From JAZKFP01 sp040386355 (GTDB lineage: Bacteria; Pseudomonadota; Gammaproteobacteria; Pseudomonadales; UBA6940), in the NCBI GenBank assembly GCA_040386355.1, contig JAZKFP010000109.1, forward strand, positions 1 through 11,252: a stretch of DNA of 11,252 nucleotides, given 5' to 3'. How positions within the stretch are numbered: the stretch's first letter is position 1; every line of letters starts with the position of its first letter. Below, piece after piece: positions 1 through 7,392 of the stretch. Made by a program: the position numbers and the translations under genes. The notes under the pieces were generated by a model, which worked only from the letters and a program-made list of their open reading frames with translations, had not been told where the DNA came from and made no database searches.

Positions 1-715
1 CACCGGTTTCACTTTGCACGCCCGCATCAAGTATTTCTCGAATGGGTTCAATCATCGAATAAGGCAGCGTTAATTGCAGTGAACCACCACCGCCATCAAA
101 TTCGATTTGAAAAGCACAAACTATAACGACTTCACTGGGACTCACAATATTCGCAAGCGCTGGATTAACTTCAGATCCAACAAATTCAAATTGCAATGGT
201 TGAATAGAGCGCCAGGCTTCTTCCATATCTTTAAAGGCACGATTTAAAACAAGTTGAACAATCCTATTTTCAGTGGGTGTAAATTCACGCCCTTCAATTT
301 TTACATGACGTCCATTGCCACCGAAAAAAGTATCAACTAATTTTACAACGAGTTTTGAATCTAAAATAAAAAGTGCGTTACCTTTAAGCGGTTTAATTTT
401 TATAATATTTAAACTCGTTGGTACGTACAAACTATGAATATATTCACTAAATTTCATAATTTGAATACCACTTACAGATACTTCAGTGGTTCGTCGTAGC
501 AAAGTAAATAAACTAATTCTGGTATAGCGAGCAAACCTTTCATTTACCATTTCAAGGGTCGGCATTCGACCACGGACAATTCGATCTTGCGAACTTAAAT
601 CGTATGTGGAAATATTCTCATTACCAGCATCAACTTCTGTTGCAATATCGCCGTCACTAACGCCGTGTAATAACGCATCAATTTCGTCTTGCGATAATAT
701 ATCTTGAGTAGCCAT
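1..715 (-). CDS. fliM: Flagellar motor switch protein FliM (3' end cut by window edge)
   Basis: FliM is a C-ring component of the flagellar switch; it binds phosphorylated CheY and sits between FliG and FliN. The first 238 residues are present and the gene runs off the left edge without a stop. The N-terminus carries the CheY-P-binding motif LSQDEIDALLHGV (residues 7-19), followed by a linker and the middle domain. That domain includes GGNG (132-135) and the stretch GREFTPTENRIVQ (142-154), typical of FliM. The start ATG lies 6 bp after the fliL stop, so the two genes are transcribed together; the ribosome site is weak (GTGAG), which suggests coupling to fliL. An intact EIDALL motif implies that the organism uses a CheY-type switch signal, consistent with the cheY-like gene in the same cluster. 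Confidence 0.97.
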   Translation of the reverse strand, partial: MATQDILSQDEIDALLHGVSDGDIATEVDAGNENISTYDLSSQDRIVRGRMPTLEMVNERFARYTRISLFTLLRRTTEVSVSGIQIMKFSEYIHSLYVPTSLNIIKIKPLKGNALFILDSKLVVKLVDTFFGGNGRHVKIEGREFTPTENRIVQLVLNRAFKDMEEAWRSIQPLQFEFVGSEVNPALANIVSPSEVVIVCAFQIEFDGGGGSLQLTLPYSMIEPIREILDAGVQSETG

Positions 716-721
716 TCATGC

Positions 722-1225
722 TCACTGAATTACAAAGGAAGTAAATAAAACCTGTTCTATAGGCGCAAGTTTTAACTCATCCACAATAAATTGATTAATA
801 ACTTTTAATGATTCTTCTTTAATCAGGTTTCGTCCTTCAGAAGACTTAACTTCTTCAATATCTTTTGTGCTAATTAATTGAATTAAACTATCACGTAAAA
901 CTGGAGTATGTAATTCAAGTGCAGCAACGGTTGCAGGATCACGAACCATAACAGTAACTTCCAACTGCACATAGCGCCGATCTGCACCATCGGTAAAATT
1001 CAAAATAAAAGCCGGTTTTAATACATGATAAATTGCAGGTAATTTAACTTCACTAACTTCTTCATGATCTTCTTTGTCCTCTTCACCGCCAGAAAACAGT
1101 AAAGCGATCGTAACGCCACCTAAAATTAATACCAGCAAAACAATACCAATCACTAGAAATAATGCTTTAGATTTCTTTGGCTTTACTTCTTCAATATCAT
1201 TTTGAAGTTCGGCATTCCCTGCCAT
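722..1225 (-). CDS. fliL: Flagellar basal body-associated protein FliL
   Basis: FliL is a single-pass inner-membrane protein that surrounds or supports the stator units at the basal body. The 167-residue product has a short cytoplasmic N-terminus with lysines (KPKKSK, 15-20) and one transmembrane helix at about residues 21-44. An acidic linker follows (GGEEDKEDHEE), then a periplasmic domain with the usual FliL features: an F-x-L-N-F strand (residues 73-77), RYVQLEVTVMVRD, and the C-terminal VLFTSFVIQ. Length is normal for the family. The ATG is preceded by GAGG at suitable spacing. fliM follows 6 bp after the stop, and fliK ends 86 bp upstream. Confidence 0.96.
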   Translation of the reverse strand: MAGNAELQNDIEEVKPKKSKALFLVIGIVLLVLILGGVTIALLFSGGEEDKEDHEEVSEVKLPAIYHVLKPAFILNFTDGADRRYVQLEVTVMVRDPATVAALELHTPVLRDSLIQLISTKDIEEVKSSEGRNLIKEESLKVINQFIVDELKLAPIEQVLFTSFVIQ

Positions 1226-1272
1226 AACTAACCTCGTATGGGTAAAATAGAATATGTTTAATTCATCAAGAA

Positions 1273-1298
1273 TTATTCTTAAGAAATTAGAAGAATAA
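1273..1298. repeat. Small A+T-rich hairpin in the fliK-fliL spacer
   Basis: An 8-bp perfect inverted repeat (TTATTCTT / AAGAATAA, loop of 10) lies in the 86-bp space between the fliK stop and the fliL start. There is no T-run after it on the minus strand, so it is not a convincing terminator. It might be an mRNA processing or stabilising hairpin. No promoter was recognised in this spacer. Confidence 0.35.
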
Positions 1299-1311
1299 GT
1301 TAAGCATAGTG

Positions 1312-3202
1312 TTAAACGAACAAATCCACCAAATTAACTGATTTAGTTATTGAATTATTTATATCTGGCAGAGCTGGTGTTTCAGTATCATTGAGTTCTT
1401 GATGGGAAGCATGAGCATTAAAGGATTGTTGTTGTTGATAACTGGACTTTTGATCTTGCTGAGACAGTGACAATTCAACATTAGAATTGCGATACCCCAA
1501 ATCTTGCATTTGATCTTTTAAGCGTTGTAAATGCTGATCCATAGTTTCTTTAGCGGCTTGACTATAAACGGTCATTTGTAAATTAGTATTTTCGCCCTCA
1601 ATCGTAAAGTTAATTTTTAACTTTCCTAAATGCGGTGGATCTATTTGAATTTCAATTTCTTTTAATCCATTTTTCATTGAGTGACTTAGTTGATGTTCAA
1701 CACTTTCTAACCATTTTTGAAATGTTGGATTACTACTCATATCTTGTACAGATTGATTTAATATTTTAATGTCTTGACGTTGTGCAAGTGCGGAAACGGA
1801 AGACGAATGAGTGATAGATTCACCCTTTTCTTCGACTTTACTTTGAATTAGCTCGGCTTCACCCATAATTTCATTGAAACTACTTAAAACTTTTTTATCC
1901 ATAAAATTGATATTTTGATTGGGTAAAAGTGGAAAGTTTGTAGGATCAATCACCTTTTTGTTAGTTATGGATGTAGCTAATTGAGTGGTATTTAATTCTA
2001 TTTCTTCCTTCTCAATATCAAATGTTTCATCGGAAAAATCTAGCGACGCATCTGTAGTGTTTGCTTTATTTAATTCTGAGGAATATACAGATTCAACATT
2101 CTTAGCAATATCTGGTAGAGTTTTTAAATCAGATTTTTGAGAAATCACATCGCTTATATCACTCATATCAGATACACCACGTGTATCAGCTACATCTACA
2201 GCAGATTGACTAGAAATATTTTTGGTATCTATTATTTTTGAAGCTCGTGGTTCAGAAATTAATTCCTGTACTTCAGCAGTTTTCACATCCAGTATTTTCA
2301 TATCAGAATTTTTTGAATCAAAGTTTTTCTCAGCAGAAAATTTTGATTCTACAATTTTTGCATCAAAATCTTTTACATCTAAGATTTTTTCGTCAGAAAA
2401 TTTAGTTAAAGAATCTTTTCCATTAGAAAATTCAAGCGGAATAACTTTAGCATTAGAAAGATTAAATGACATATCCTTTGTATCAGTTGAAATAATAGAC
2501 GAACCCTTTACATTTAAGGTTATTTGATCTTCTTCTAATATTTCAGATGTTTTTGGATTAGAAAGTTTTTCNNNNNNNNNNCTTAATTATATCTGCCAGT
2601 TCTGAAGAATTCTCATCTAATATATTTAATTCAGAAGCAATAGAATTAGAAATGTTTAAGCCTGGATTTTTTACATCTGGCAACTTAGCATTAGACTGTG
2701 TTGAACTAGGTGATAAAGATTCAATTTTTGATTTATCAATTTTTAATTGCGGAACATTGTTATCACTCGGTAAATTCGTAATAAACTCTTTCTCAATAAC
2801 CGGCTCAAAAATAAAATCGGATGGGGAAATTTTTAGTTGGTTTGCATGGGTTGCTGGTATAAGAGTGGCAGCAATATTCAGGGGAGGAAAATCATTGCCG
2901 GTTTTAACTTTAACTATTTCATTTGCTACAGTAGGAATTACACTAGCAGGAATGAAATTATTTAATACTGCTTCTTCAGATATTACATCGGCAGCAGCTT
3001 CATTATTCATCTCATCACTATCATTTTTTTTATTTTCATCTTGTAAAACTTCTTTAATAACATCTTTAAATGCAATTTTTTCAGGCGTTTCTGAGTTATT
3101 GTTCTGAGATTCCATCTCAGCTTTCACCTCTGTTTTTGCGCCGTTTTGTACATTTAATGGAATTTTAGAAACAACATTTAATGAAGGAGATGAATCAAGC
3201 AT
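1312..3202 (-). CDS. fliK: Flagellar hook-length control protein FliK (interrupted by a 10-N assembly gap)
   Basis: FliK is the secreted molecular ruler that sets hook length and switches export specificity by acting on FlhB. The C-terminal hook-length domain lies at about 1453-1725 and includes IEIQIDPPHLGKLKINF, the family core that precedes the substrate-switch region, followed by a Gln-rich tail. The N-terminal part (ATG at 3202, AGG upstream) is low-complexity and poorly conserved, as usual for FliK. A run of ten Ns at 2572-2581 breaks the frame. The 207 codons before it and the 420 codons after it, including the stop, are both open up to the gap edges, so a gap of a multiple of three restores one protein of about 626 residues plus the gap. 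The methionine at 2472 is internal; the frame stays open upstream of it to the gap. The middle is a Lys-periodic repeat. The sigma-54-like promoter upstream suggests that fliK heads its own unit with fliL and fliM. Confidence 0.9.
2281..2415 (-). repeat. Tandem 15-bp degenerate repeat coding for nine xxxxK pentapeptides in FliK
   Basis: Nine consecutive pentapeptides each end in Lys encoded by AAA: DSLTK, FSDEK, ILDVK, DFDAK, IVESK, FSAEK, NFDSK, NSDMK, ILDVK. A looser 10-residue lysine period extends on both sides, from the assembly gap at about 2571 to about 2235 (for example EEDQITLNVK, GSSIISTDTK, DMSFNLSNAK, VIPLEFSNGK, ELISEPRASK). The units share D/S and F/I positions, which points to duplication of a 15- or 30-bp unit followed by drift. 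It falls in the ruler region of FliK, where length variation would be expected to alter hook length. Confidence 0.75.
2572..2581. other. Assembly gap of 10 Ns inside fliK
   Basis: Ten Ns separate two open halves of fliK that are out of phase with each other by this nominal length. The base at 2582 ends a codon of the upstream part and 2571 starts a codon of the downstream part, so the true missing length should be a multiple of three, and 10 is a placeholder. The gap sits at the edge of the repetitive part of fliK, and the flank AAAGTTTTTC recurs at 2320-2329; repeats are a likely cause of the break. Confidence 0.9.
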
Positions 3203-3251
3203 ATATAACCTGCAAAAGATAAAACTACAAATAAACCTTTAGAGGATATAT

Positions 3252-3268
3252 TGCAAAAACCAATCCAA
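3252..3268 (-). promoter_or_regulatory. Sigma-54 (RpoN) type -24/-12 promoter for fliK
   Basis: On the minus strand the site reads TTGGATTG-GTTT-TTGCA. GG and GC sit at the exact spacing of the RpoN consensus YTGGCACG-N4-TTGCW, with the CAC part changed to ATT. It would start transcription near 3241, about 38 bases before the fliK ATG. RpoN with the FleQ/FlrA and FleR/FlrC activators drives many middle flagellar genes in Pseudomonas and Vibrio, so the position makes sense. No activator-binding site was identified. Confidence 0.6.
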
Positions 3269-3376
3269 TTCAAATTATCTAGGTTGTGTTTTTATAGATA
3301 GTGATTTGATATACCAACCCCAGATAGGATTTCACGGGTGAAATGTTTATGAAAGGTGTTTGGTGGGAAAGTACAT

Positions 3377-3400
3377 ACGGGCGAATAATCATTCGCCCGT
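3377..3400 (-). terminator. Probable terminator hairpin after the Hpt gene
   Basis: A perfect 10-bp G+C-rich inverted repeat (ACGGGCGAAT / ATTCGCCCGT) with a 4-base loop begins 6 bases after the Hpt stop codon. The following minus-strand bases are ATGTACTTT, a poor T-tract, so termination may be partial or Rho-assisted. It separates the signalling block from fliK, which has its own candidate promoter downstream. Confidence 0.6.
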
Positions 3401-3406
3401 GTTGAA

Positions 3407-3760
3407 TTATTCAAGATGCGTTTGTAATTCTTCAGCTACCGCCTTTAATTCAGAATTAATTTTATCCATCATATTTTGCAACATTATAAAATTGAACTCT
3501 GAATGATCCAATTTTGTTTTTGCAGAAAGATGTTCAAGCTCTAAACAAAGTTCAGTTAAAGTTACTGCGCCCATATTACTCGAACTACCTTTAAAACTAT
3601 GAGCTTCACGCCGGATTTCCTCATAATTTTTTTGAGATACACACATTATTAATCGATCTAAGCGCAAATAAGAGTCGTCAATAAATGTTCGAATTAAAAT
3701 AGGAAATTCTTCTTCCATTAATTGTTTAAGTTCGGTAATAATTTGGCGATTAAGATGCAT
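3407..3760 (-). CDS. hptB: Hpt-domain phosphotransfer protein, HptB-like
   Basis: This 117-residue single-domain histidine phosphotransfer protein has the Hpt signature REAHSFKGSSSNMGA, with the phosphorylatable His at residue 54 followed by the usual K-G-S. The rest is a helical bundle (for example LTELCLELEHLSAK), and there is no kinase or membrane part. The start chosen is the ATG at 3760, which has GAGG 9 bases upstream; an in-frame TTG at 3775 would add five residues. It lies downstream of the PP2C regulator and directly before fliK, the same place as the Hpt gene in Pseudomonas flagellar clusters. There HptB passes phosphate from hybrid sensor kinases to the receiver of HsbR. The function here is inferred from that synteny; the sensor kinases are not in the window. 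Confidence 0.85.
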   Translation of the reverse strand: MHLNRQIITELKQLMEEEFPILIRTFIDDSYLRLDRLIMCVSQKNYEEIRREAHSFKGSSSNMGAVTLTELCLELEHLSAKTKLDHSEFNFIMLQNMMDKINSELKAVAEELQTHLE

Positions 3761-3789
3761 TATTTCTTGCCTCAAAATAGTTTTCCTAC

Positions 3790-3813
3790 AAAATATCTAT
3801 CATAAGATATTTT
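3790..3813. repeat. 9-bp perfect A+T-rich hairpin upstream of the Hpt gene
   Basis: The inverted repeat AAAATATCT / AGATATTTT with a 6-base loop lies 30 bp before the Hpt start, in the 196-bp spacer after hsbR. In transcripts from the minus strand it would form a hairpin in the leader of the Hpt gene. The same spacer contains a shorter hairpin at 3914-3927 (AATGG / CCATT). I saw no clear promoter in the spacer. Confidence 0.4.
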
Positions 3814-3956
3814 TTATCTATGATCCGCCTGCACATATCTCCTTCTTTAAAAAATAAAGTGTGCTCTACGGGCTAATTCAATTGCGTGCAACACCATTTG
3901 CATGATTTTGCACAATGGAAAACCATTTTGAGTTTGGTAAAAATTTTAAAAGATTT

Positions 3957-5726
3957 TTAAGAGGCTGCATTTTCATAAGCCCATGTAAATTTCGCTTCTA
4001 CAATGTTGCCAGGTGCAAAATACTGAAGTTCTTGCGTTAAACTTGCAATTAGTGGAATACCTCTACCACAATAGCTTTTGTTTTTTTTATCTTCAGAATT
4101 TTTCATTGCTTTATAATCAAAACCTTTACCTGTATCTTCGATTCTTATTGTTAGAACTCCGCCTTGTTCAGTTGGAATGTGTTCTAAATAAAAAGTAATA
4201 GTGCCATTGTTTAAACTTTGCAAACGCTCTTCTCGCATTTGGTAATATTCTGCAAAACCTTTTGCTGAGTTTTTCATGACCGATTGAATATCAAGCACCC
4301 CATGCTCCAATGCATTGGAATAGAGCTCAGCAAGTAATGTATAAATCCTACCCGAATAAGGTTTTAATCCAGGCACTTCTAAAATGATATGTGTTAATAA
4401 TGGTAATGGATCAAATTGTTTTAAAGTTTGTGGCCGTAATTGATAGCTTAAAGACCAATCAAGAGGACCTGCATTTTTGGGTCTCGATTTTTGTTCCGCA
4501 TCAAGTTTTGTATCTAAATTTTCTTCAAAGGCTTCAGAATTTTGATCAACACAGGTAATTTCAATTATGGTGTAATCATCATCTTGATCTCGACCACCTG
4601 TAAAATTTTTAACTGAATCTAAAATATTTTCAAAAAGATTTTGTGGAATTTCCGATTCAAAAAAAACTTTTTCTAAATCATGTGTGCCAAACATTTCATC
4701 ATTAGCATTTTTTGCTTCGTGTATACCATCCGACCACAAAAATACTCGATCACCTGATCTTATTTCATAAACATCAAATTGTGTTCTGAATTTTTCGGAA
4801 GTTAATATACCAATTGGTAAATTTTTTGAGGATATTTTTACGATGTCTCGTTCAAGTTTTCTGTATAAAAATATATCGGGTAGCCCACCATTCCATACTT
4901 GAATAATACCTCGATCAAAACAAAAATCGACAAACCCTAAGCAACAAAAAAACCCCTTAGGCAAAATCCTTTCTAATTTTTTATTAATTTCACGTAAAAT
5001 TTCTGGTGCAGAAAAACCTTTAACAGCCATTCCATAAAATATTTCTGATGCAGGCATAGCACCAATTGCTGCTGGTAACCCATGACCGGTAAAATCTCCC
5101 AACATGACATAAATACCGCCATCGGGTTTTTTTGCCGCTAATACCATGTCACCGTTGAACACTGCCATGGGTGACAATAAATATTTAATATTATTGGAAG
5201 CGATACATCCAGGATGCGCGATATTATCAAATACACGCTTTGCGGCTTCTTGTTCTCGCAATAAATGACCATGATGCATTTCCAATCGATCACGTTGCGC
5301 TTTCACAGTTTGTTGTAGGCGTCGTAAGCGACCAAATGCATTAATTTTGGCTTCTAAAATAGTTCTATTATAAGGTTTGCTTAAAAAATCAGTTCCACCA
5401 GCTTCTAAACATTGGGCAAGGGATTCTGTATCACGAAGGGAGGTTAAAAATATGATGGGTATAATATCTTCACCACTAAGAATGCGGATTTCTTTTGCAG
5501 CTTGAAATCCGTCAACCTCGGGCATAAGAGCATCCATTAATACTATATCCGGATGCCATTCTTTAAAAAGATCAATTGCCTCTTGTCCATTTACTGCGGT
5601 ACGAACATCATTACCTTGGCTTTTAACAATTCTCGATAAAATTAAACGATCCGAATCATTATCGTCAGCGACAAGAATTCTTAACGCACCGCCCATACTA
5701 GAGCTGTCGAGCTTGGTAAGTTCCAT
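3957..5726 (-). CDS. hsbR: Response regulator with PP2C-type phosphatase and anti-sigma-type kinase domains, HsbR-like
   Basis: This 589-residue protein has three parts. The receiver domain (about 15-135) has acidic pair D21/D22, phosphoacceptor D65 in LMDALMP, T95 and K117. A helical, probably coiled-coil linker (136-175) follows. The SpoIIE/PPM phosphatase domain (about 185-392) has metal-binding acidic residues in NGD (D193), GDFTGHG (D211), WSDG (D333) and DQDDDYT. The C-terminal GHKL ATPase domain (about 440-585) has an N-box (AELYSNALEH), a G1 box (DTGKGFD) and GRGIPLI, as in RsbW-type kinases. In Pseudomonas, HsbR receives phosphate from HptB and controls the phosphorylation of HsbA through opposing phosphatase and kinase activities. 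Key residues of all three domains appear intact. The ATG lies 10 bp after the STAS gene stop, with no clear ribosome site, so translation is probably coupled. Confidence 0.92.
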   Translation of the reverse strand: MELTKLDSSSMGGALRILVADDNDSDRLILSRIVKSQGNDVRTAVNGQEAIDLFKEWHPDIVLMDALMPEVDGFQAAKEIRILSGEDIIPIIFLTSLRDTESLAQCLEAGGTDFLSKPYNRTILEAKINAFGRLRRLQQTVKAQRDRLEMHHGHLLREQEAAKRVFDNIAHPGCIASNNIKYLLSPMAVFNGDMVLAAKKPDGGIYVMLGDFTGHGLPAAIGAMPASEIFYGMAVKGFSAPEILREINKKLERILPKGFFCCLGFVDFCFDRGIIQVWNGGLPDIFLYRKLERDIVKISSKNLPIGILTSEKFRTQFDVYEIRSGDRVFLWSDGIHEAKNANDEMFGTHDLEKVFFESEIPQNLFENILDSVKNFTGGRDQDDDYTIIEITCVDQNSEAFEENLDTKLDAEQKSRPKNAGPLDWSLSYQLRPQTLKQFDPLPLLTHIILEVPGLKPYSGRIYTLLAELYSNALEHGVLDIQSVMKNSAKGFAEYYQMREERLQSLNNGTITFYLEHIPTEQGGVLTIRIEDTGKGFDYKAMKNSEDKKNKSYCGRGIPLIASLTQELQYFAPGNIVEAKFTWAYENAAS

Positions 5727-5736
5727 TATTAACTAA

Positions 5737-6197
5737 TCATCGAATATCAAATAATTGTTCGAAATTAGAAATGGTTAATATTTTTTTGACATCTGCACTG
5801 CAATTTACAATTTCAATTGCTGAATCATCACCGCCTGCATGATCACGCAACAACAGCAACATTCCAAGCGCTGAACTATCCAGATAAGTGGTTTCACTCA
5901 TGTCGACAACATATCGAGTAGAGTTATTTTGGCCACCTTCATAGGCATCACGAAATTCTTGATGCGCACTGAAATCGANNNNNNNNNNNNNNNNNNNNNN
6001 NNNNNNNNNNNNNNNNNNNNNNNNNNNNNNNNNNNNNNNNNNNNNNNNNNNNNNNNNNNNNNNNNNNNNNNNNNNNNNTTATTTTGGCCACCTTCATAGG
6101 CATCACGAAATTCTTGATGCGCACTGAAATCGAACCGTCCCTTAATCTTGATTGTCACGCTCGCGCCATCTTGCGAGGGATCAGCCCAGATTGCCAT
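5737..6197 (-). CDS. hsbA: STAS-domain anti-sigma-factor antagonist, HsbA-like (interrupted by an artefactual 100-N gap)
   Basis: As given, the gene is split by 100 Ns with an exact 55-bp copy of its own sequence on each side. Removing the gap and one copy leaves 306 bases that encode an uninterrupted 101-residue SpoIIAA/RsbV-type protein. It begins MAIWADPSQDG, has the strand VTIKIKGRFDFSAHQEF, and carries the phosphorylation loop MSETTYLDSSALGMLL; the target is a serine at residue 56 or 57. It ends FEQLFDIR. The ATG at 6197 has a strong ribosome site (AAGGAGAGGTGG); an upstream in-frame ATG at 6233 has none. By Pseudomonas analogy, unphosphorylated HsbA sequesters the anti-sigma factor FlgM and so frees FliA, and its phosphorylation state is set by HsbR, encoded 10 bp downstream. 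Confidence 0.9.
5924..6133. other. Scaffold gap (100 Ns, 5979-6078) flanked by identical 55-bp contig ends
   Basis: Bases 5924-5978 and 6079-6133 are identical over 55 positions and face each other across exactly 100 Ns. An overlap of 55 fits contig ends sharing one assembly k-mer that were scaffolded rather than merged. Merging them restores the hsbA-like reading frame. The duplication should therefore not be read as a biological repeat, and the real locus is 155 bp shorter than shown. Confidence 0.93.
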
Positions 6198-6237
6198 ACC
6201 ACCTCTCCTTCGGTACTGGTCATCGAAAAACACTTAA

Positions 6238-7269
6238 TTAATGTGTAGTGTAGACCTGACATTTAATCAAAGAAACAAAGTCGTTAATTATTTGTTCGCA
6301 TGCCGCTTTGAAATACGACGATAAAAAAGGTAAATCTCCAATCATGCGAATTTTAAAAACGACTAACATCAAAGACTCGAAACAACAGATTATAGTATTG
6401 CGTAAATTTTCAATTAATCCTTCCATCTCGAGGTCTGTTTTTGATAAATTTTGCGATTGTGGTCGGTTCCACAACCATTCATTAAATGCTTCCAACCGAC
6501 CTAACTGTTTATCCATGCGACTTTTTAATTCCAATGCAAAATCGATATCTGCATGAGTTAAATCTAATAAGATTTGATTAGACTCTTGTAATGTTTTAGA
6601 AATTGCGTTCATTTCCTCTTGTACTACCTGCCCAAAATTTTGCGATTGTTGGGAAAGTTTTTGCACTTCAGATGCAACATAGGCATAACCCCGTCCTACA
6701 TGGCCGGTCTTTGCAGCTTCCAATGACGCATTTAACGCAAGTAAACCCGCTTGATCTGATGCTCGTCGAACTTCTTCAATGACCGGCATAATATGCTCAA
6801 CCATTTTTATCATTTCACGAATTTGCTGCAATGCATCTTGGCTTAGTCCGCTAACGCCTTGAATAATAATCATATATTGCACAAGAATTTTTGAAATAGC
6901 CTGACTAAATTGACTGACACTTAATGAAACTAAGGAGTCATGTTTTTCAAGATTTTCAAATCGGTCTGCCATTTGGCGAATAAATAGTAAGACATTTGCA
7001 TTCATGCCATGCAACACTTTAGAGGATAATTTTACAGGAAATTGTTCTTCTTCAATGAGAGTCGCAAGAAACATGCGTAAAGGATCATGATCTAATCGAT
7101 CAGGTCTAAAAATCCAAATAGGTGATTTTTCTGAATTTATAGATGTGAAATTTGCAGCTAAAGTTGAAAGCGGCTCATGATCTTTTCTTAAATCATCTAC
7201 TGATACATCTTCAGTTTTAAATTCAGAATTTTTTAACCACTGCAGTGCTTTTTTAATCATGGGCAACAC
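6238..7269 (-). CDS. Soluble MCP-like signalling protein (methyl-accepting chemotaxis protein tip domain)
   Basis: This protein of up to 343 residues has the conserved hairpin tip of chemoreceptors at about 172-208. The segment QAGLLALNASLEAAK is followed by GRGYAYVASEVQKLSQQS, the part that in receptors contacts CheA and CheW. Coiled-coil-forming helices flank it (about 113-170 and 209-262). It has no transmembrane helix, no HAMP and no recognised sensory domain; the N-terminal 110 residues and the helical C-terminus (about 280-335) are unassigned. The signalling arms are far shorter than in a full receptor, and some tip positions differ from enteric receptors (Gly for Asn in QTN, Lys for Arg after EAA, His-Val for Glu-Gln before GRG). 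The start is uncertain: GTG at 7269 fits the ribosome site AAAGGTGA best, while TTG 7266 and ATG 7260 are alternatives. It lies between the cheY-like gene and the hsbA-like gene, which suggests a role in flagellar control; its partner is unknown. Confidence 0.82.
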   Translation of the reverse strand: MLPMIKKALQWLKNSEFKTEDVSVDDLRKDHEPLSTLAANFTSINSEKSPIWIFRPDRLDHDPLRMFLATLIEEEQFPVKLSSKVLHGMNANVLLFIRQMADRFENLEKHDSLVSLSVSQFSQAISKILVQYMIIIQGVSGLSQDALQQIREMIKMVEHIMPVIEEVRRASDQAGLLALNASLEAAKTGHVGRGYAYVASEVQKLSQQSQNFGQVVQEEMNAISKTLQESNQILLDLTHADIDFALELKSRMDKQLGRLEAFNEWLWNRPQSQNLSKTDLEMEGLIENLRNTIICCFESLMLVVFKIRMIGDLPFLSSYFKAACEQIINDFVSLIKCQVYTTH

Positions 7270-7357
7270 AAATCACCTTTATTTTGCAGCGGACTTAATT
7301 CAATAGCGCACTAAAGAAATTTTGTATTTCTGCTAAATTTTATCTATTAATTTCACT

Positions 7358-7384
7358 ACTGATTATTAAATTTTACTAATCAGT
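7358..7384. repeat. Hairpin between the cheY-like and MCP-like genes
   Basis: A perfect 8-bp inverted repeat (ACTGATTA / TAATCAGT, loop of 11) starts 8 bases after the cheY-like stop codon on the minus strand. It is A+T-rich and lacks a T-run, so at best it is a weak terminator or a processing signal. The rest of the 123-bp spacer shows no promoter that I recognise, apart from the ribosome site of the MCP-like gene. Confidence 0.35.
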
Positions 7385-7392
7385 TCATTTAT

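Noticed and set aside
2222..3107. Plus-strand open frames opposite fliK
   Set aside because: They are antisense shadows of the low-complexity, A+T-rich fliK sequence, with no ribosome sites or recognisable domains.
2558..3202. Separate short gene before fliK
   Set aside because: Its apparent stop comes from the arbitrary 10-N gap; the frame is the N-terminal part of fliK.
3847..3903. 18-codon minus-strand frame (begins MQMVLHAIELARRAH) in the hsbR-Hpt spacer
   Set aside because: There is no ribosome site and it is too short to be meaningful; the resemblance to the start of an enzyme is probably chance.
3911..3926. Second sigma-54-like site before the Hpt gene
   Set aside because: GG and GC are one base too far apart for the strict -24/-12 spacing.
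5924..6133. Biological tandem duplication in the STAS gene
   Set aside because: The identical 55-bp flanks around exactly 100 Ns are better explained by unmerged contig ends, and merging restores the frame.
5898..6233. Frame of 111 codons with a run of unknown residues
   Set aside because: It is produced by reading through the artefactual gap in the wrong phase; the merged STAS gene explains the region and has a better start at 6197.
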